Source: Pseudoalteromonas luteoviolacea B = ATCC 29581 (GTDB lineage: Bacteria > Pseudomonadota > Gammaproteobacteria > Enterobacterales > Alteromonadaceae). Taken from it: a stretch of DNA of 64,000 nt. Location of the stretch: NCBI GenBank assembly GCA_000333235.1, contig CAPN01000046.1, positions 1-64,000 on the forward strand. The letters run 5' to 3'. The notes under the pieces are model-generated. The model was given only the letters and a program-made list of their open reading frames with translations, did not search any database and was not told the DNA's origin. A program made the position numbers and the translations under genes. This document shows positions 8,216 to 18,104 of the stretch, piece after piece; position 1 is the first letter of the stretch; every line of letters begins with the position of its first letter.

Positions 8216-10303
8216 ATGGCAGATTTATCAAAATACAGAAATATTGGTATTTTCGCGCACGTTGACGCTGGTAAAACCACGACAACAGAACGTATTCTTA
8301 AGCTTACTGGTAAAATCCATAAGCTAGGTGAAGTACACGACGGCGCGTCGACTATGGACTTCATGGATCAAGAAGCTGAGCGTGGTATCACGATCCAGTC
8401 AGCAGCGACTACCTGTTTCTGGAAAGATCACCGTTTTAACGTTATCGATACTCCCGGACACGTTGACTTTACAGTTGAAGTATACCGTTCACTTAAAGTT
8501 CTTGATGGTGGTGTTGGTGTATTCTGTGGTTCTGGCGGTGTTGAGCCTCAGTCAGAAACTAACTGGCGTTATGCGAACGACGCAGAAGTATCACGTTTGA
8601 TCTTCGTAAACAAACTAGACCGTATGGGCGCGGATTTCTACCGTGTAGTCGGTCAAGTTAAGAAAGTACTTGGCGCAAATCCACTTGTTATGACTCTTCC
8701 AATTGGTATTGAAGACCAGTTTGTTGGTGTTGTAGACGTACTTACTAAACAAGCTTACGTTTGGGATGAGTCTGGTCAACCAGAAAACTACTCAATCCAA
8801 GACGTTCCAGCAGACATGGTTGACAAAGTTGAAGAATACCATGAGCTTCTAGTTGAGTCAGCGGTTGAGCAAGACGACGAGCTAATGATGGCTTACATGG
8901 ATGGCGAAATGCCAACTGTTGAGCAATTGAAAGCATGTATCCGTAAAGGTACTCGTGATCTTGCATTCTTCCCAACGTTCTGTGGTTCTGCATTCAAAAA
9001 CAAAGGTATGCAACTTCTACTTGACGCAGTTGTTGAATACTTACCTTCACCAACTGAAGTTGCACCACAAGACATCACTGATCCAGAAACTGGTGAGCCA
9101 ACGGGTAAAGTTGCTACAGTATCTGTTGACGAGCCATTCCGTGCGCTTGCGTTCAAGATCATGGATGACCGTTTCGGTGCACTAACGTTCGTTCGTGTAT
9201 ACTCTGGTAAGCTGAAGAAAGGTGATACGATCCTTAACTCTGCTACAGGTAAAACAGAGCGTGTAGGTCGTATGGTTGAGATGCACGCGAACGATCGTAA
9301 CGAGCTTGACTCTGCTCAAGCGGGTGACATCATCGCTATCGTTGGTATGAAGAACGTTCAAACAGGTCACACACTTTGTGATCCTAAGCACGAATGTACT
9401 CTTGAGCCAATGATCTTCCCAACGCCGGTAATCTCTATCGCGGTTACACCTAAAGATAAAGGTGCTGCAGAGAAGCTAGGTATCGCGCTAGGTAAGATGC
9501 TTGCAGAAGATCCATCGTTCCAAGTTGAATCAGATGAAGAAACGGGTGACACTATCCTTAAAGGGATGGGTGAACTTCACCTTGACATCAAAGTTGACAT
9601 TCTTAAGCGTACATTCGGTATCGAATTGAACGTAGGTGCTCCACAGGTTGCTTACCGTGAAACAATTACGAAGCAAATCGAAGACAGTTACACGCACAAG
9701 AAGCAATCTGGTGGTTCTGGTCAGTTCGGTAAGATCGACTACCGCATCAAGCCAGGTGAGCCAGGTACTGGTTTCGCATTCAAATCAACAGTTGTTGGTG
9801 GTAACGTTCCTAAGGAATTCTGGCCAGCAGTTGAGAAAGGCTTCAAGTCAATGATGGATCAGGGTGTGCTTGCAGGCTTCCCAGTTCTAGACATCGAAGT
9901 TGAACTATATGACGGTTCATACCACGCAGTTGACTCATCAGCAATCGCGTTCGAAATCGCTGCTAAAGGTGCATTCCGTCAATCAATTCCAAAAGCAGGT
10001 GCACAACTTCTTGAGCCAATCATGAAAGTTGACGTGTTCACACCAGAAGACAACGTAGGTGACGTAATCGGTGACCTTAACCGTCGTCGTGGTATGATCA
10101 AAGACCAAGAGCCGGGCGCAATGGGCGTTCGTATCAAAGGTGAAGTACCACTTTCTGAGATGTTTGGTTACATCGGTCACTTACGTACTATCACGTCTGG
10201 CCGTGGTCAATTCTCAATGGAATTCTCACACTACATGCCATGTCCAAGCAACGTTGCTGACGCGGTAATTGCTGCTGAGAAAGAGAAAAAAGCGAAGAAG
10301 TAA
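8216..10303 (+). CDS. fusA2: Elongation factor G, second type (EF-G2)
   Basis: 695 residues from the ATG at 8216 ([20 protein letters not shown]). EF-G moves tRNAs and mRNA on the ribosome using GTP. G1 [10 protein letters not shown]3 DTPGH and G4 NKLD are intact, followed by EF-G domains II to V, ending in the C-terminal [11 protein letters not shown]. The run [19 protein letters not shown] is typical of the EF-G found outside the str operon in Shewanella, Vibrio and Alteromonadales. Neighbours are not rpsL, rpsG or tufA, in agreement. Codon use is strongly biased (GGT, CGT, AAC, GAC rich), which implies high expression. It is a single-gene unit with its own promoter and terminator. Confidence 0.95.
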   Translation: MADLSKYRNIGIFAHVDAGKTTTTERILKLTGKIHKLGEVHDGASTMDFMDQEAERGITIQSAATTCFWKDHRFNVIDTPGHVDFTVEVYRSLKVLDGGVGVFCGSGGVEPQSETNWRYANDAEVSRLIFVNKLDRMGADFYRVVGQVKKVLGANPLVMTLPIGIEDQFVGVVDVLTKQAYVWDESGQPENYSIQDVPADMVDKVEEYHELLVESAVEQDDELMMAYMDGEMPTVEQLKACIRKGTRDLAFFPTFCGSAFKNKGMQLLLDAVVEYLPSPTEVAPQDITDPETGEPTGKVATVSVDEPFRALAFKIMDDRFGALTFVRVYSGKLKKGDTILNSATGKTERVGRMVEMHANDRNELDSAQAGDIIAIVGMKNVQTGHTLCDPKHECTLEPMIFPTPVISIAVTPKDKGAAEKLGIALGKMLAEDPSFQVESDEETGDTILKGMGELHLDIKVDILKRTFGIELNVGAPQVAYRETITKQIEDSYTHKKQSGGSGQFGKIDYRIKPGEPGTGFAFKSTVVGGNVPKEFWPAVEKGFKSMMDQGVLAGFPVLDIEVELYDGSYHAVDSSAIAFEIAAKGAFRQSIPKAGAQLLEPIMKVDVFTPEDNVGDVIGDLNRRRGMIKDQEPGAMGVRIKGEVPLSEMFGYIGHLRTITSGRGQFSMEFSHYMPCPSNVADAVIAAEKEKKAKK

Positions 10304-10323
10304 TTCTAACCGCTTAAGAAAAA

Positions 10324-10349
10324 GCCTCGACCTGTGTCGAGGCTTTTTT
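10324..10349 (+). terminator. Intrinsic terminator of fusA2
   Basis: GCCTCGAC-CTGT-GTCGAGGC followed by six T, 20 bases after the stop codon. Confidence 0.9.
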
Positions 10350-10466
10350 GTTTCTGCGCATGTGCTTACTAAGCAGCTTAAATCGCTGGGGTTAATTAAT
10401 AAAGTTGGTATTCTTTATAAAAGCAGCATATGGTGTTAGAAGCGAGTAGAAATAAACCGAGAGATT

Positions 10467-10658
10467 ATGATAACCCGACAAGTGATTTATGTGCTTATTT
10501 TTGCTTTGTTTGGGATGGCAACCACGGATCTAGTACGCTTTCTTTATTTTAATTGGCGTTATAATGAGATCCGTGTGAAATTAATCTTGCGCGTAACAGG
10601 TTATGCGATAATGGTAGTTTTACTCGCGGTGTTTGGTCCTGTTTTAATTTCAAATTAA
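10467..10658 (+). CDS. Small two-helix membrane protein of unknown function
   Basis: 63 residues with two hydrophobic stretches (about 5-27 and 42-61) joined by a basic loop containing NWRYNEIRVK. A GAGAG ribosome site precedes the ATG. It lies tail to tail with a lipoprotein gene, two bases apart. I do not recognise the family. It is probably an inner-membrane protein. Being short, it could be spurious, but the hydrophobic pattern and ribosome site favour a real gene. Confidence 0.55.
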   Translation: MITRQVIYVLIFALFGMATTDLVRFLYFNWRYNEIRVKLILRVTGYAIMVVLLAVFGPVLISN

Positions 10659-10660
10659 CG

Positions 10661-11011
10661 TCATTGGCCTAATGTGAATGATTCACAGCGGTTAGCAATG
10701 CATAGCGCTTGTACCGGGTACACGGTAGGGCAAGGCTCATCTGTGACGCGTTGCGATGGTTGGTTCCGTTGTAGTACCTTTTTAACGTGCGCATCCACTT
10801 CGCTCTCACTTAATGTTTTTGTTGAAAATACCTCAAAACCGGCAGGCGATGCACACCCATTGAGGGCAGGTAATTCGATAACTCTACATTGGTAGGTACC
10901 ATCGCAAACTGTTGGTGCTTGGCTGAATGACACGTTACTTAAAGATGAAACAGATAATGTTTCACAGCCACTAAGCAAGAGTAAGCTAATTAAACTTAAA
11001 TACCGTTTCAT
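10661..11011 (-). CDS. Cysteine-containing lipoprotein, paralogue of the next gene
   Basis: 116 residues with a lipoprotein signal: MKRYLSLISLLLLSGC, lipobox LLSG-C at Cys16. The mature part has six more cysteines (YQC, NGC, EPC, ALC, NRC and others), suggesting disulfides in the periplasm or at the outer membrane. A central stretch with ELPALNGC...FEVFSTKTLSE aligns by eye with the upstream gene (LPVGKRACGG...YVVFSTNSVDQ), so the two are likely tandem paralogues. They are 9 bases apart and probably co-transcribed. Function unknown. Confidence 0.75.
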   Translation of the reverse strand: MKRYLSLISLLLLSGCETLSVSSLSNVSFSQAPTVCDGTYQCRVIELPALNGCASPAGFEVFSTKTLSESEVDAHVKKVLQRNQPSQRVTDEPCPTVYPVQALCIANRCESFTLGQ

Positions 11012-11020
11012 GCGAAGCTC

Positions 11021-11521
11021 CTACAATTCTGGGTTTGCTTGTTCTGTTGTTGTGCATTGTTGCATTGAACATTGCACAAGAGGCTCATTTACATGTTCAC
11101 AGATGCTCATGCGTCCTTCAAGTGCATTTATCTGTGACTCCATTGCCGTGATTTTTGCGGTTAGTGACTCAACGTCATTTTGATCGACCGAATTCGTGGA
11201 AAATACCACATAGCTTGATGGGCCCCCGCAAGCGCGTTTTCCGACAGGAAGTGCCTTACATTGCGCACTTTCATTACATTGCTTGTTTTCGGTTAGTGCA
11301 TTAAGTTGTTGATATAAATCGTCAACATCGGTGTTTTCATTAAGCGAAACATCGCGTTTTTGGGTAACGGGTGGTTGCGTCAGGTTGACTGCGGTATCGA
11401 CGGCGCGAGAGTCTTGGCGTTGACTATCTTGCGTTTCAACTTTATTGGCTGGAGCAGAATTCTTATCAGTGCAGCCACTAAAAATGGCGAAGCTTAGAAG
11501 TACGACAAGCAGTTTTTTCAT
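11021..11521 (-). CDS. Cysteine-containing lipoprotein with coiled-coil segment
   Basis: 166 residues with a lipoprotein signal ending in the lipobox IFSGC (Cys17). A low-complexity polar linker is followed by a cysteine-bearing domain (CNESAQCKALPVGKRACGG) and a predicted short coiled coil (about 115-140: LTAKITAMESQINALEGRM). The tail CSMQQC adds two more cysteines. First gene of a two-gene unit with its paralogue. Function unknown. The lipid anchor and cysteines place it in the cell envelope. Confidence 0.75.
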   Translation of the reverse strand: MKKLLVVLLSFAIFSGCTDKNSAPANKVETQDSQRQDSRAVDTAVNLTQPPVTQKRDVSLNENTDVDDLYQQLNALTENKQCNESAQCKALPVGKRACGGPSSYVVFSTNSVDQNDVESLTAKITAMESQINALEGRMSICEHVNEPLVQCSMQQCTTTEQANPEL

Positions 11522-11685
11522 GACGCTACCTTTACATAAAGTGATAGCTCACAGCATGCCTTTCTAATTGAAAGATTACAAGTATTTCAATTGGGTATAA
11601 TCGGTAGGCGCTGCGTAATTATGTCTACGCAGCACAGATGGTGGCAACGAGTACGATTGATAGTACCCCAATTGCAATGTCGTCA

Positions 11686-11868
11686 TTAGTTGTAGCCTAA
11701 GACAAACACTTTTGGCTCTTCGCCTTTGCGTTTTTGCTCCTTGGTCGGGCTCAGTAAGCCATACACTTCAGCGCGATAGCTGTCGCTTTCGTTAAGTAGA
11801 TGATCGTCGATTGGTTGAGTCAATTCTGGATCGCTCGATAATACCGATTTTGAATGTTTATGTGTCAT
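11686..11868 (-). CDS. Small hypothetical protein, 60 residues
   Basis: Polar, charged protein without signal peptide or membrane segment. It begins MTHKHSKSVLSSDPELTQ and ends EEPKVFVLGYN. A GGGGGA ribosome site lies 6-7 bases before the ATG. I do not recognise a family. Confidence 0.5.
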   Translation of the reverse strand: MTHKHSKSVLSSDPELTQPIDDHLLNESDSYRAEVYGLLSPTKEQKRKGEEPKVFVLGYN

Positions 11869-12180
11869 GGTGTTCCCCCAGTTTTACCTATTGTTTTGCA
11901 CGTTAGTAAACGCACCAGGTCGCTTTGTAAGCGAAAAATCGTTGTCAATAACTATACAGCATAGACTATGCCATAAGCTTGATCCGGCTATTCTTAACGG
12001 TTATAGCGATTTTTTTATTAAGTTTTGCTGAATATCGCCGAATAATCGTTCCAAGTTGGATCATTTTTGCACTATAACAGCGCATTAGTGAAAAAGTGGA
12101 CCGACAAGATCTCAGCTTAAAGAAAGGCCAGTTTTAATCGTAAATAGGTTAAAAATGACTTGAATTGACCTCCCACACGT
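11869..12180. other. 312-base intergenic region
   Basis: AT-rich, with no gene or RNA recognised. It should contain the promoter of the 60-residue gene. The next element is the terminator of the operon arriving from the right. Confidence 0.5.
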
Positions 12181-12223
12181 AAAAAGCAGATTTGCCGTTT
12201 TTGCATATTGCAAACAAATCTGC
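12181..12223 (-). terminator. Intrinsic terminator of the kinase-hydrolase operon
   Basis: GCAGATTTG (12186-12194) pairs with CAAATCTGC (12215-12223), with an inner TTTGCA-TAT-TGCAAA hairpin. On the minus strand the stem is followed by five T. Confidence 0.75.
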
Positions 12224-12267
12224 ATTGCATTAACCAAGATGGTTTCGGGGTATTGGTACGCAAAGCG

Positions 12268-13575
12268 TTATAGCTTTGCCAAAAACGCCGTAAGCTCCTT
12301 GGTAAGTTGATCAAAATATGGGTTATAGGTAATGCGGGCTAAAGGAAAGAAATGTTCTATGTTATACGCCGTGCGTTCTCCAATATATACCTTGGTTGCG
12401 TTTTTACACTGAGTGTATTTGTGTAAATCATCCAAGTACGCCGAGCAATTTCGATATATTGGAGCTTGTCCATAATAGGGATGTGTCGGTGATTGTAAAA
12501 TCCCTACGTGCGACATTCCTTTCATCTCAGGACAGGTACCTCTGCACATCGGTGTTAAGATTTTATAGTTTTTGGGTAAAGCACGACGTGCAACCTGTTC
12601 TGAACCATACCACATGAGCACATCTTGTTCGTTTGCCCAGCCTGTTAAATACCGCAAGGTAGCAGCGCTATCAATAGTCGAATCGATTTCGCTTAATGCG
12701 GAAAATTTGGGCAGCCTAGCAAGTGCTTTGTGGTTGAAAGTATCCGTTTTGAGCGCAGACATCGCCTCGTGAGCAAGTGCTGCTGCCGCAAAAGGAAAGC
12801 TTTCATACTTAAATAAATCGATGTCAGCATCTTTATCAATCCAGTCTATGCGTGGGATCATATCTATCCACTTTGCAAGATAACCATGCTTATTGTGGGG
12901 CTCCGTAGCGGGAGAGAATAGGACCAATCCTTGAATTTTATCGGGTGACTTTGCAACTTCATTAAGTGCTAATGCAGCACCAGTAGAATAACCGACCACC
13001 AATACATGATTAAATTCGCGCTTAGCTTGTAGTAGTGATGCCTGAATGGTTTGTTGCCAGATAGGTAACGTAACACGTTGGAGGTCATCTGCTGCCGTGG
13101 CGTGGCCAGGCAATAAAATGGTTCTTACGGCATAACCTGCATCAAAGAATAAGGTGGCAATTGAGTGATAGCTAAATGGAGAGTCGGTCAATCCATGGTA
13201 AAGTAGCGCCACTTTTTTTGTACTTTGAGTGAGCTCAAAGGGTGATTGGATGTGAGCAAGCGTAGGCTTCATTGGTAAACGATCCTTTGCTTGTAGCCAT
13301 TGGGTAACCTCAGTGTTGATTGGGCAAGGAAGCTGACTTCGAGGGTTGCGATCCGAGATAATGTTAGTTGTTGCAGCAATATACTCGGCAAAAGGTTTAT
13401 CAGCGTCAAAGTGATGCCACACAGGTCCTACTGGTTGGGCGGATCGGTATGGGGCATTTTTGATTTGTTGCGCAATATTGATTTTTGAATTGTAGTGACT
13501 TAAGCACGTTTTCGCATGACTCGTGTGGTGAAACATCACTAAACATAAAACGAATAGATTGATGATCCTGAGCAT
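12268..13575 (-). CDS. Secreted alpha/beta hydrolase (serine aminopeptidase-like fold)
   Basis: 435 residues with a signal peptide (about 1-21, ending SHA). The fold shows the oxyanion segment LLYHGLTDSP, the nucleophile elbow GYSTG and a late histidine in GMSHVGIL, so the catalytic machinery looks complete. Six or more cysteines after residue 350 (MCRGTCPEM, NCSA, QCKN) suggest disulfides in the periplasm. The family includes lipases, esterases and monoacylglycerol lipases; the substrate cannot be assigned. Its ATG overlaps the stop codon of the upstream kinase (TAATG), so the two are translationally coupled. Confidence 0.8.
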   Translation of the reverse strand: MLRIINLFVLCLVMFHHTSHAKTCLSHYNSKINIAQQIKNAPYRSAQPVGPVWHHFDADKPFAEYIAATTNIISDRNPRSQLPCPINTEVTQWLQAKDRLPMKPTLAHIQSPFELTQSTKKVALLYHGLTDSPFSYHSIATLFFDAGYAVRTILLPGHATAADDLQRVTLPIWQQTIQASLLQAKREFNHVLVVGYSTGAALALNEVAKSPDKIQGLVLFSPATEPHNKHGYLAKWIDMIPRIDWIDKDADIDLFKYESFPFAAAALAHEAMSALKTDTFNHKALARLPKFSALSEIDSTIDSAATLRYLTGWANEQDVLMWYGSEQVARRALPKNYKILTPMCRGTCPEMKGMSHVGILQSPTHPYYGQAPIYRNCSAYLDDLHKYTQCKNATKVYIGERTAYNIEHFFPLARITYNPYFDQLTKELTAFLAKL

Positions 13576-16280
13576 TATGTTTGTTTTCCTATGGTCATCA
13601 AAACCTGTCCGAGTTTTTCTCTATCAATAGGTTTTGCTAAATGGTGGTTAAACCCGATAGCTTGCGCTTGTGCTTTGTGTTCGGGCATAACATCTGCTGT
13701 TAGCGCAATAATAGGTAAGTGCTCTTTTGAAAAGCGCTCTCGGATAAGGGCTGTGGCTTGGTAGCCATCCATCACTGGCATTTGACAGTCCATTAATACC
13801 ACATCGAACTGTTCTAATTGAACAAGGTTCACGGCAAGCTGACCGTTTTCGACAATCGTTGGTTCAATATTAAACGAATTCAACATCGCTTTGATCACCA
13901 TTTGGTTCACTGGGTTATCTTCAGCCACTAAAATTTGTAATTGACCAAGCACGGTATTGTCGATGTCGATGTGTTCCTCAATCGGTCGAGTTCCGATTGG
14001 TAATGTTAAGGAAAGGCTAAATGTAGTACCAACACCTAGCTTACTCTCTAACTCTAACTCGCCACCCATCAAGCGCGCGAGGTCTCGTGCAATCGATAAA
14101 CCAAGTCCTGTCCCTCCAAATTGGCGTGAAGTCGAGCTGTCGGCTTGGCTAAACGGTGCGAACACTAATTCTTGTTTCGAATTATCTATACCGATCCCCG
14201 AATCAATTACGGCAAGCGAGAGCATGATGTACTCATCTTCTACCGTGTGGTTGATTTTAACGATGACTTTTCCTCGAGCGGTAAACTTAATAGCATTGCT
14301 GCAAAGGTTAATCAGTACTTGTTCTAATCGTAAAACATCCCCTTTAACCCACAAGTTTTCAGGAATGTCATGATCAATTCGCCATGTTAAATCTTTTTCT
14401 TTTGCCGACGTTGCAAACATACTGTCGAGTCGGCTTAGTAGATCATGTAAGTTAAAATCCTGCGTTTCTAAAACTAGCTTATTCGATTCAATTTTTGAAA
14501 TATCAAGAATGTCATTGACCAGACTCAATAAGGTTTTCGCAGCATGACCAATACGATTGATGTAGTTATGCAGATCTTCGCTAGACTTGGTGATTTTTGC
14601 CAATGAAGCAAACCCTATCACCGCATTTAGCGGAGTGCGTATTTCATGGCTCATATTAGCAAGAAATCGACTTTTCGCTTGGTTTGCCAGATCGGATTCT
14701 TTTTTTGCTTGAGCAAGCGATTGCGTTTTTACTTCAACAATGTGATTCAGCGCTTCACTTTGGCGCACAAACAGTAAAACCACCAGTGTGAGTAAGGCGC
14801 AAATCGACACTTGTAAGACCATCAACATTAATGTTTGTTGATGGTTTAATTTGGTAATAAATTCATCGCGTAGACTGAGTGCCAAACGCCAAGTTTGGCC
14901 AGCAAAGAAAATGGTACGCTCTTTGGTATAGTGACGATTTTCTCGAGGCTCGTTCCCCCGGTTACGGTAAAAAGGTTGGGTTTTACCTGCTTCATATAAA
15001 GAGACATTAAGTAATTGAGCGTTACTTTGGGAAATCGCTTCATCAATGATGATATTGGTGTCGACCACTATCGTAGTGAAGCCTCCGACAATTTGTTGCC
15101 CTTCTTTGAACAAATAAACGGGTGTAAACAACAGATAAGCAGGTTGACCATCGGTAATCAGGGGAACAATACTCGACGCCTGAGGCGTGTTGTTCTCCAT
15201 TGCTGCTTCAAGTGCGGCTTTTCGATCGGGTTGGGCAAACATATTAAACCCAAGTGCACCACGATTCTCCGCTTCGGGTAATAAGTAGCTTACGACGACT
15301 CTCGGATCTTTGTGATTGAGCGGTTCACCTTTTATTTTTACATTTGCATCATAAAGCGTTGCGAGTTTTTCGTTTAACCAAGCATCTTGCTCTGGTTCAA
15401 TCATATAGCTCCATGAGAGCGCATGGATAAAAGGGTGTTGTCGCCGAAGCGATGCCGCGGCAACTTTAAATTCAGCCAAACTAAGGTCTGGGTCTTTGTG
15501 CACGACGGCACTGAGATCGTATGCGGCTACCAGCGTTTGCCCCAAGTGACGCTGTAAAATGTTTTCGACAACTTGCGCTTCACGATCGGCGACAAGTTCA
15601 GCATTGTGGCGGTTATTTTTGGTATACAAAAAGGTGGTGACAGCGACAGATAAAATCAGCGCCACACTACTTAACAAGGCGGACCAAGAACGAGGTTTTT
15701 GCTGATATCCCTGCAAAAATGGTTGCATTATAACCATTAAAATAGGCGTGATTAAAATTACCCCTAAGCTATCCCCAAGCCACCAATAAATCACGTTGGT
15801 CCAATGATTCGCCGGGCTATAATCGTTATTGAATAAACTTAATGCAGAGACACCAATGTTAGCTGAAATGAGGTTTATCCCAATACCAACAAGGCCAATC
15901 ACATAAAAAGCATGGCTTCGCGAGCTTGGAAAGAGCGGGTTGCCTAACCATTTGCGCAGTAACCAATAGCCAACCATTGCTTGTAACGAAGCACCACTGG
16001 CGATCATGCTGACCTCAGCGAGTTTTACACCACTTAACTCTCCAAATAACCCTACGTCAGAAACACTTAAATTAAACAGGCTAGACGCAATAAATACACC
16101 TGGTAAAAAGCGAAAACCAAATACATAGGCACCAACCAATGCAACGCCTGCAGGTAGCCAAATTGGCAGCACTTGAGCTTGTACCGTAAATGCCAGTAAA
16201 GCATGACCGCTAAAATAGTAAATGCAGCAGAACAGCAAATAGAGCGCTGCTTTTTGCCAAGGTGATTGTAGGGTTAACAC
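13575..16280 (-). CDS. Hybrid sensor histidine kinase: MASE1-CHASE-HisKA-HATPase-REC
   Basis: 901 residues. Residues 1-220 hold about eight hydrophobic helices of MASE1 type. A CHASE-like periplasmic sensor follows (about 230-480), then another membrane helix (about 483-504). The kinase core has H545 in [10 protein letters not shown] and an ATP-binding domain with [14 protein letters not shown]-terminal receiver has D831 in [12 protein letters not shown] and a conserved K in AKPI. CHASE domains sense extracellular small molecules. The output partner is not in the window, and no DNA-binding domain is present. Coupled to the secreted hydrolase downstream. Confidence 0.9.
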   Translation of the reverse strand: MLTLQSPWQKAALYLLFCCIYYFSGHALLAFTVQAQVLPIWLPAGVALVGAYVFGFRFLPGVFIASSLFNLSVSDVGLFGELSGVKLAEVSMIASGASLQAMVGYWLLRKWLGNPLFPSSRSHAFYVIGLVGIGINLISANIGVSALSLFNNDYSPANHWTNVIYWWLGDSLGVILITPILMVIMQPFLQGYQQKPRSWSALLSSVALILSVAVTTFLYTKNNRHNAELVADREAQVVENILQRHLGQTLVAAYDLSAVVHKDPDLSLAEFKVAAASLRRQHPFIHALSWSYMIEPEQDAWLNEKLATLYDANVKIKGEPLNHKDPRVVVSYLLPEAENRGALGFNMFAQPDRKAALEAAMENNTPQASSIVPLITDGQPAYLLFTPVYLFKEGQQIVGGFTTIVVDTNIIIDEAISQSNAQLLNVSLYEAGKTQPFYRNRGNEPRENRHYTKERTIFFAGQTWRLALSLRDEFITKLNHQQTLMLMVLQVSICALLTLVVLLFVRQSEALNHIVEVKTQSLAQAKKESDLANQAKSRFLANMSHEIRTPLNAVIGFASLAKITKSSEDLHNYINRIGHAAKTLLSLVNDILDISKIESNKLVLETQDFNLHDLLSRLDSMFATSAKEKDLTWRIDHDIPENLWVKGDVLRLEQVLINLCSNAIKFTARGKVIVKINHTVEDEYIMLSLAVIDSGIGIDNSKQELVFAPFSQADSSTSRQFGGTGLGLSIARDLARLMGGELELESKLGVGTTFSLSLTLPIGTRPIEEHIDIDNTVLGQLQILVAEDNPVNQMVIKAMLNSFNIEPTIVENGQLAVNLVQLEQFDVVLMDCQMPVMDGYQATALIRERFSKEHLPIIALTADVMPEHKAQAQAIGFNHHLAKPIDREKLGQVLMTIGKQT

Positions 16281-16327
16281 TAGAGGTAATTCGTTTCCTT
16301 GTTGGCAAGGGTTGCCTAAGTATAGCC

Positions 16328-16786
16328 TTAAATTGGTAGTGTGCGTCTAGTAAATGTTTGTTTTAACACTATTGTTGATTCAACGGAGGTAACATGTTGA
16401 TGTGTCGCGAGGCGATGTTTTAAAAAAAACTCATAATGTTCAAGATCGTGAGCCACCACCTCGAGCAAATAATCATAACTACCAGAAATGACTGAGCAAC
16501 TTAAAACATGATCTAAAGAAGCAACATGCTGTTCAAAGGAGTCTGCCGCCGTCGCCGAATTTTCATTGAGTCGTACAAACGCATAAACTAATACGGCTAA
16601 ACCAAGTGCTTTGCGATTGAGCGCGGCATGGTAGCCTTGGATCACGCCTTCTTGCTCGAGTTTTTTTACCCGCCTTAAACAGGGTGTGTCTGAGAGATTG
16701 GTCATGTGCGCGAGCGCACTGTTGGATAATCGAGCATTACGTTGCAATGCGTGGATCAGCACCTTATCTTTTTTATCAAGACTCAT
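16328..16786 (-). CDS. Lrp/AsnC-family regulator, probably KynR-like
   Basis: 152 residues from the ATG at 16786 ([10 protein letters not shown]); an upstream in-frame ATG at 16801 would add five. An N-terminal AsnC helix-turn-helix ([20 protein letters not shown]) is followed by the RAM ligand-binding domain ([11 protein letters not shown]). AsnC-type regulators sense amino acids or derivatives as octamers. It is divergent from a PrnB-like and a kynureninase-like gene, the position KynR holds beside kynurenine genes in Pseudomonas, so tryptophan or kynurenine is the likely effector. That assignment is from context only. Confidence 0.85.
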   Translation of the reverse strand: MSLDKKDKVLIHALQRNARLSNSALAHMTNLSDTPCLRRVKKLEQEGVIQGYHAALNRKALGLAVLVYAFVRLNENSATAADSFEQHVASLDHVLSCSVISGSYDYLLEVVAHDLEHYEFFLKHRLATHQHVTSVESTIVLKQTFTRRTLPI

Positions 16787-16921
16787 TTGAGTAAATATCA
16801 CTAATCTTCTGCTATAAATTTAATATTATCTCTAATTTAATGGTTTTTGATAATGAATTTTAGTGATTTTTACATCGTGTGATTTGCTAAGCTTATTCAG
16901 TCCTATTTACAGAGATTGTTT

Positions 16922-18103
16922 ATGCATAGCCTATCTACTCACTTCGACGCGTGGATCCGAACCGAATTTGTTGAGATCAATAATGAGTTGGAAGCCATTT
17001 ATTGGCAACAACAAGATAAAGCCAACGTGATGGGGGTTGGTGATAATTTAAAACAGGAACTTACCGGCCAAGGTAATGCGCACATCAAGCAGCTTCTTGT
17101 GGAGGGTAACACCGATGAAGGGTTCGAAAATGCCTTTGATTTGCTTGGAAACGTGGGGTTATTTATGGCTGCGTGCAGACGTCATGAGATCACTGAGCCA
17201 AGCCGTGAAACCGTTTCGCCGTTGCAAGAGGCATCGGCACTGGCTATGCATATTGGAGCATCCATTGGCGTTACACCGCGTTTTGCAACGGCGCACTTAA
17301 CGACGCATAATCGAGCGGTCAACGGGGTGTATAAGCGTTTTACTGACTTACACGCAGAAAAACTGTTTATTGATTACAACACTCGAGGCATTTTGGCGTA
17401 TAAACGAGCTGCAGAATCATTATTTAAAATTCATGCATTAGGGATCTCACATCCAATTACGCTGACGTTACTTGAAGAGGCAAAGCGTGCATTGCTCGAT
17501 GTGATCGCGTCGAATCAAGTGCTTTATCGTGAATTGGATACGGACGCGTTTTTCTATCAAGTGCGCCCTTATTACAAACCTTACCGCGTTGGAAAAGAGA
17601 TTTATCGTGGCGCAAATGCAGGGGATTTTGCAGGGATCAATGTCATTGATATGATGCTCGGTCTTTGCCAAGCTAATGACGTGAATTATGCTCAAATGCT
17701 CGTCGATAAATTTTTATACATGATGCCAGAAGATCAAGCAACGCTTCGCGAATGCATGCGTTTACCTAATTTAATGGACGCACTTTTGGAGGCGGCAAAA
17801 CACCATCGAAATGCGAGCTGGTTTGAAGAAACCACGAGTATGTTTATTCAAGTGTGTAAGCTCCATGGCGATACCGCCATTCAGCATCATAATCAATTAG
17901 TGACAAAATACATCGCTCACCCTTCGCAAAAAATGGCAGAGCAACATTTAGATAAAGTCACGGCAAGTGGTCCGCCATTGCCCGTGTTACTAAGACAGTT
18001 AGAAGTATTGCGAGATAAGCGAGCCGCCGCAAAACGTGACGATATATTCACTCGGCATTGTGATCTGCAATTTTTGCGTCAATGTTTATCGGGAAACAAA
18101 TAG
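16922..18103 (+). CDS. PrnB / SoIDO-like heme dioxygenase-fold protein (DUF1864)
   Basis: 393 residues from the ATG at 16922, preceded by CAGAG; a TTG six bases upstream is unlikely. The sequence resembles PrnB (monodechloroaminopyrrolnitrin synthase) and the indoleamine 2,3-dioxygenase-like protein of Shewanella, which share the tryptophan dioxygenase fold. Recognisable parts are RPYYKPYRVGKEIYRGANAG, DFAGINVIDMMLGL and the C-terminal SGPPLPVLLRQLEVL. Family members bind heme and act on tryptophan or halogenated tryptophan. The kynureninase-like gene starts one base after its stop. I infer opening of the indole ring of tryptophan or a derivative; the reaction is not proven. Confidence 0.8.
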   Translation: MHSLSTHFDAWIRTEFVEINNELEAIYWQQQDKANVMGVGDNLKQELTGQGNAHIKQLLVEGNTDEGFENAFDLLGNVGLFMAACRRHEITEPSRETVSPLQEASALAMHIGASIGVTPRFATAHLTTHNRAVNGVYKRFTDLHAEKLFIDYNTRGILAYKRAAESLFKIHALGISHPITLTLLEEAKRALLDVIASNQVLYRELDTDAFFYQVRPYYKPYRVGKEIYRGANAGDFAGINVIDMMLGLCQANDVNYAQMLVDKFLYMMPEDQATLRECMRLPNLMDALLEAAKHHRNASWFEETTSMFIQVCKLHGDTAIQHHNQLVTKYIAHPSQKMAEQHLDKVTASGPPLPVLLRQLEVLRDKRAAAKRDDIFTRHCDLQFLRQCLSGNK

Positions 18104-18104
18104 C

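Noticed and set aside
12117..12314. Open frame of 65 codons on the minus strand
   Set aside because: It runs through the operon's terminator hairpin and overlaps the end of the hydrolase in another frame.
13957..14373. 138-codon plus-strand frame inside the kinase gene
   Set aside because: Antisense to the conserved ATP-binding domain of the MASE1-CHASE kinase and rich in serine and arginine, typical of shadow frames.
18036..18104. Earlier start for the kynureninase-like gene overlapping the PrnB-like gene
   Set aside because: It would add 23 residues from a different frame of the upstream gene. The ATG at 18105 right after the upstream stop fits coupled translation.
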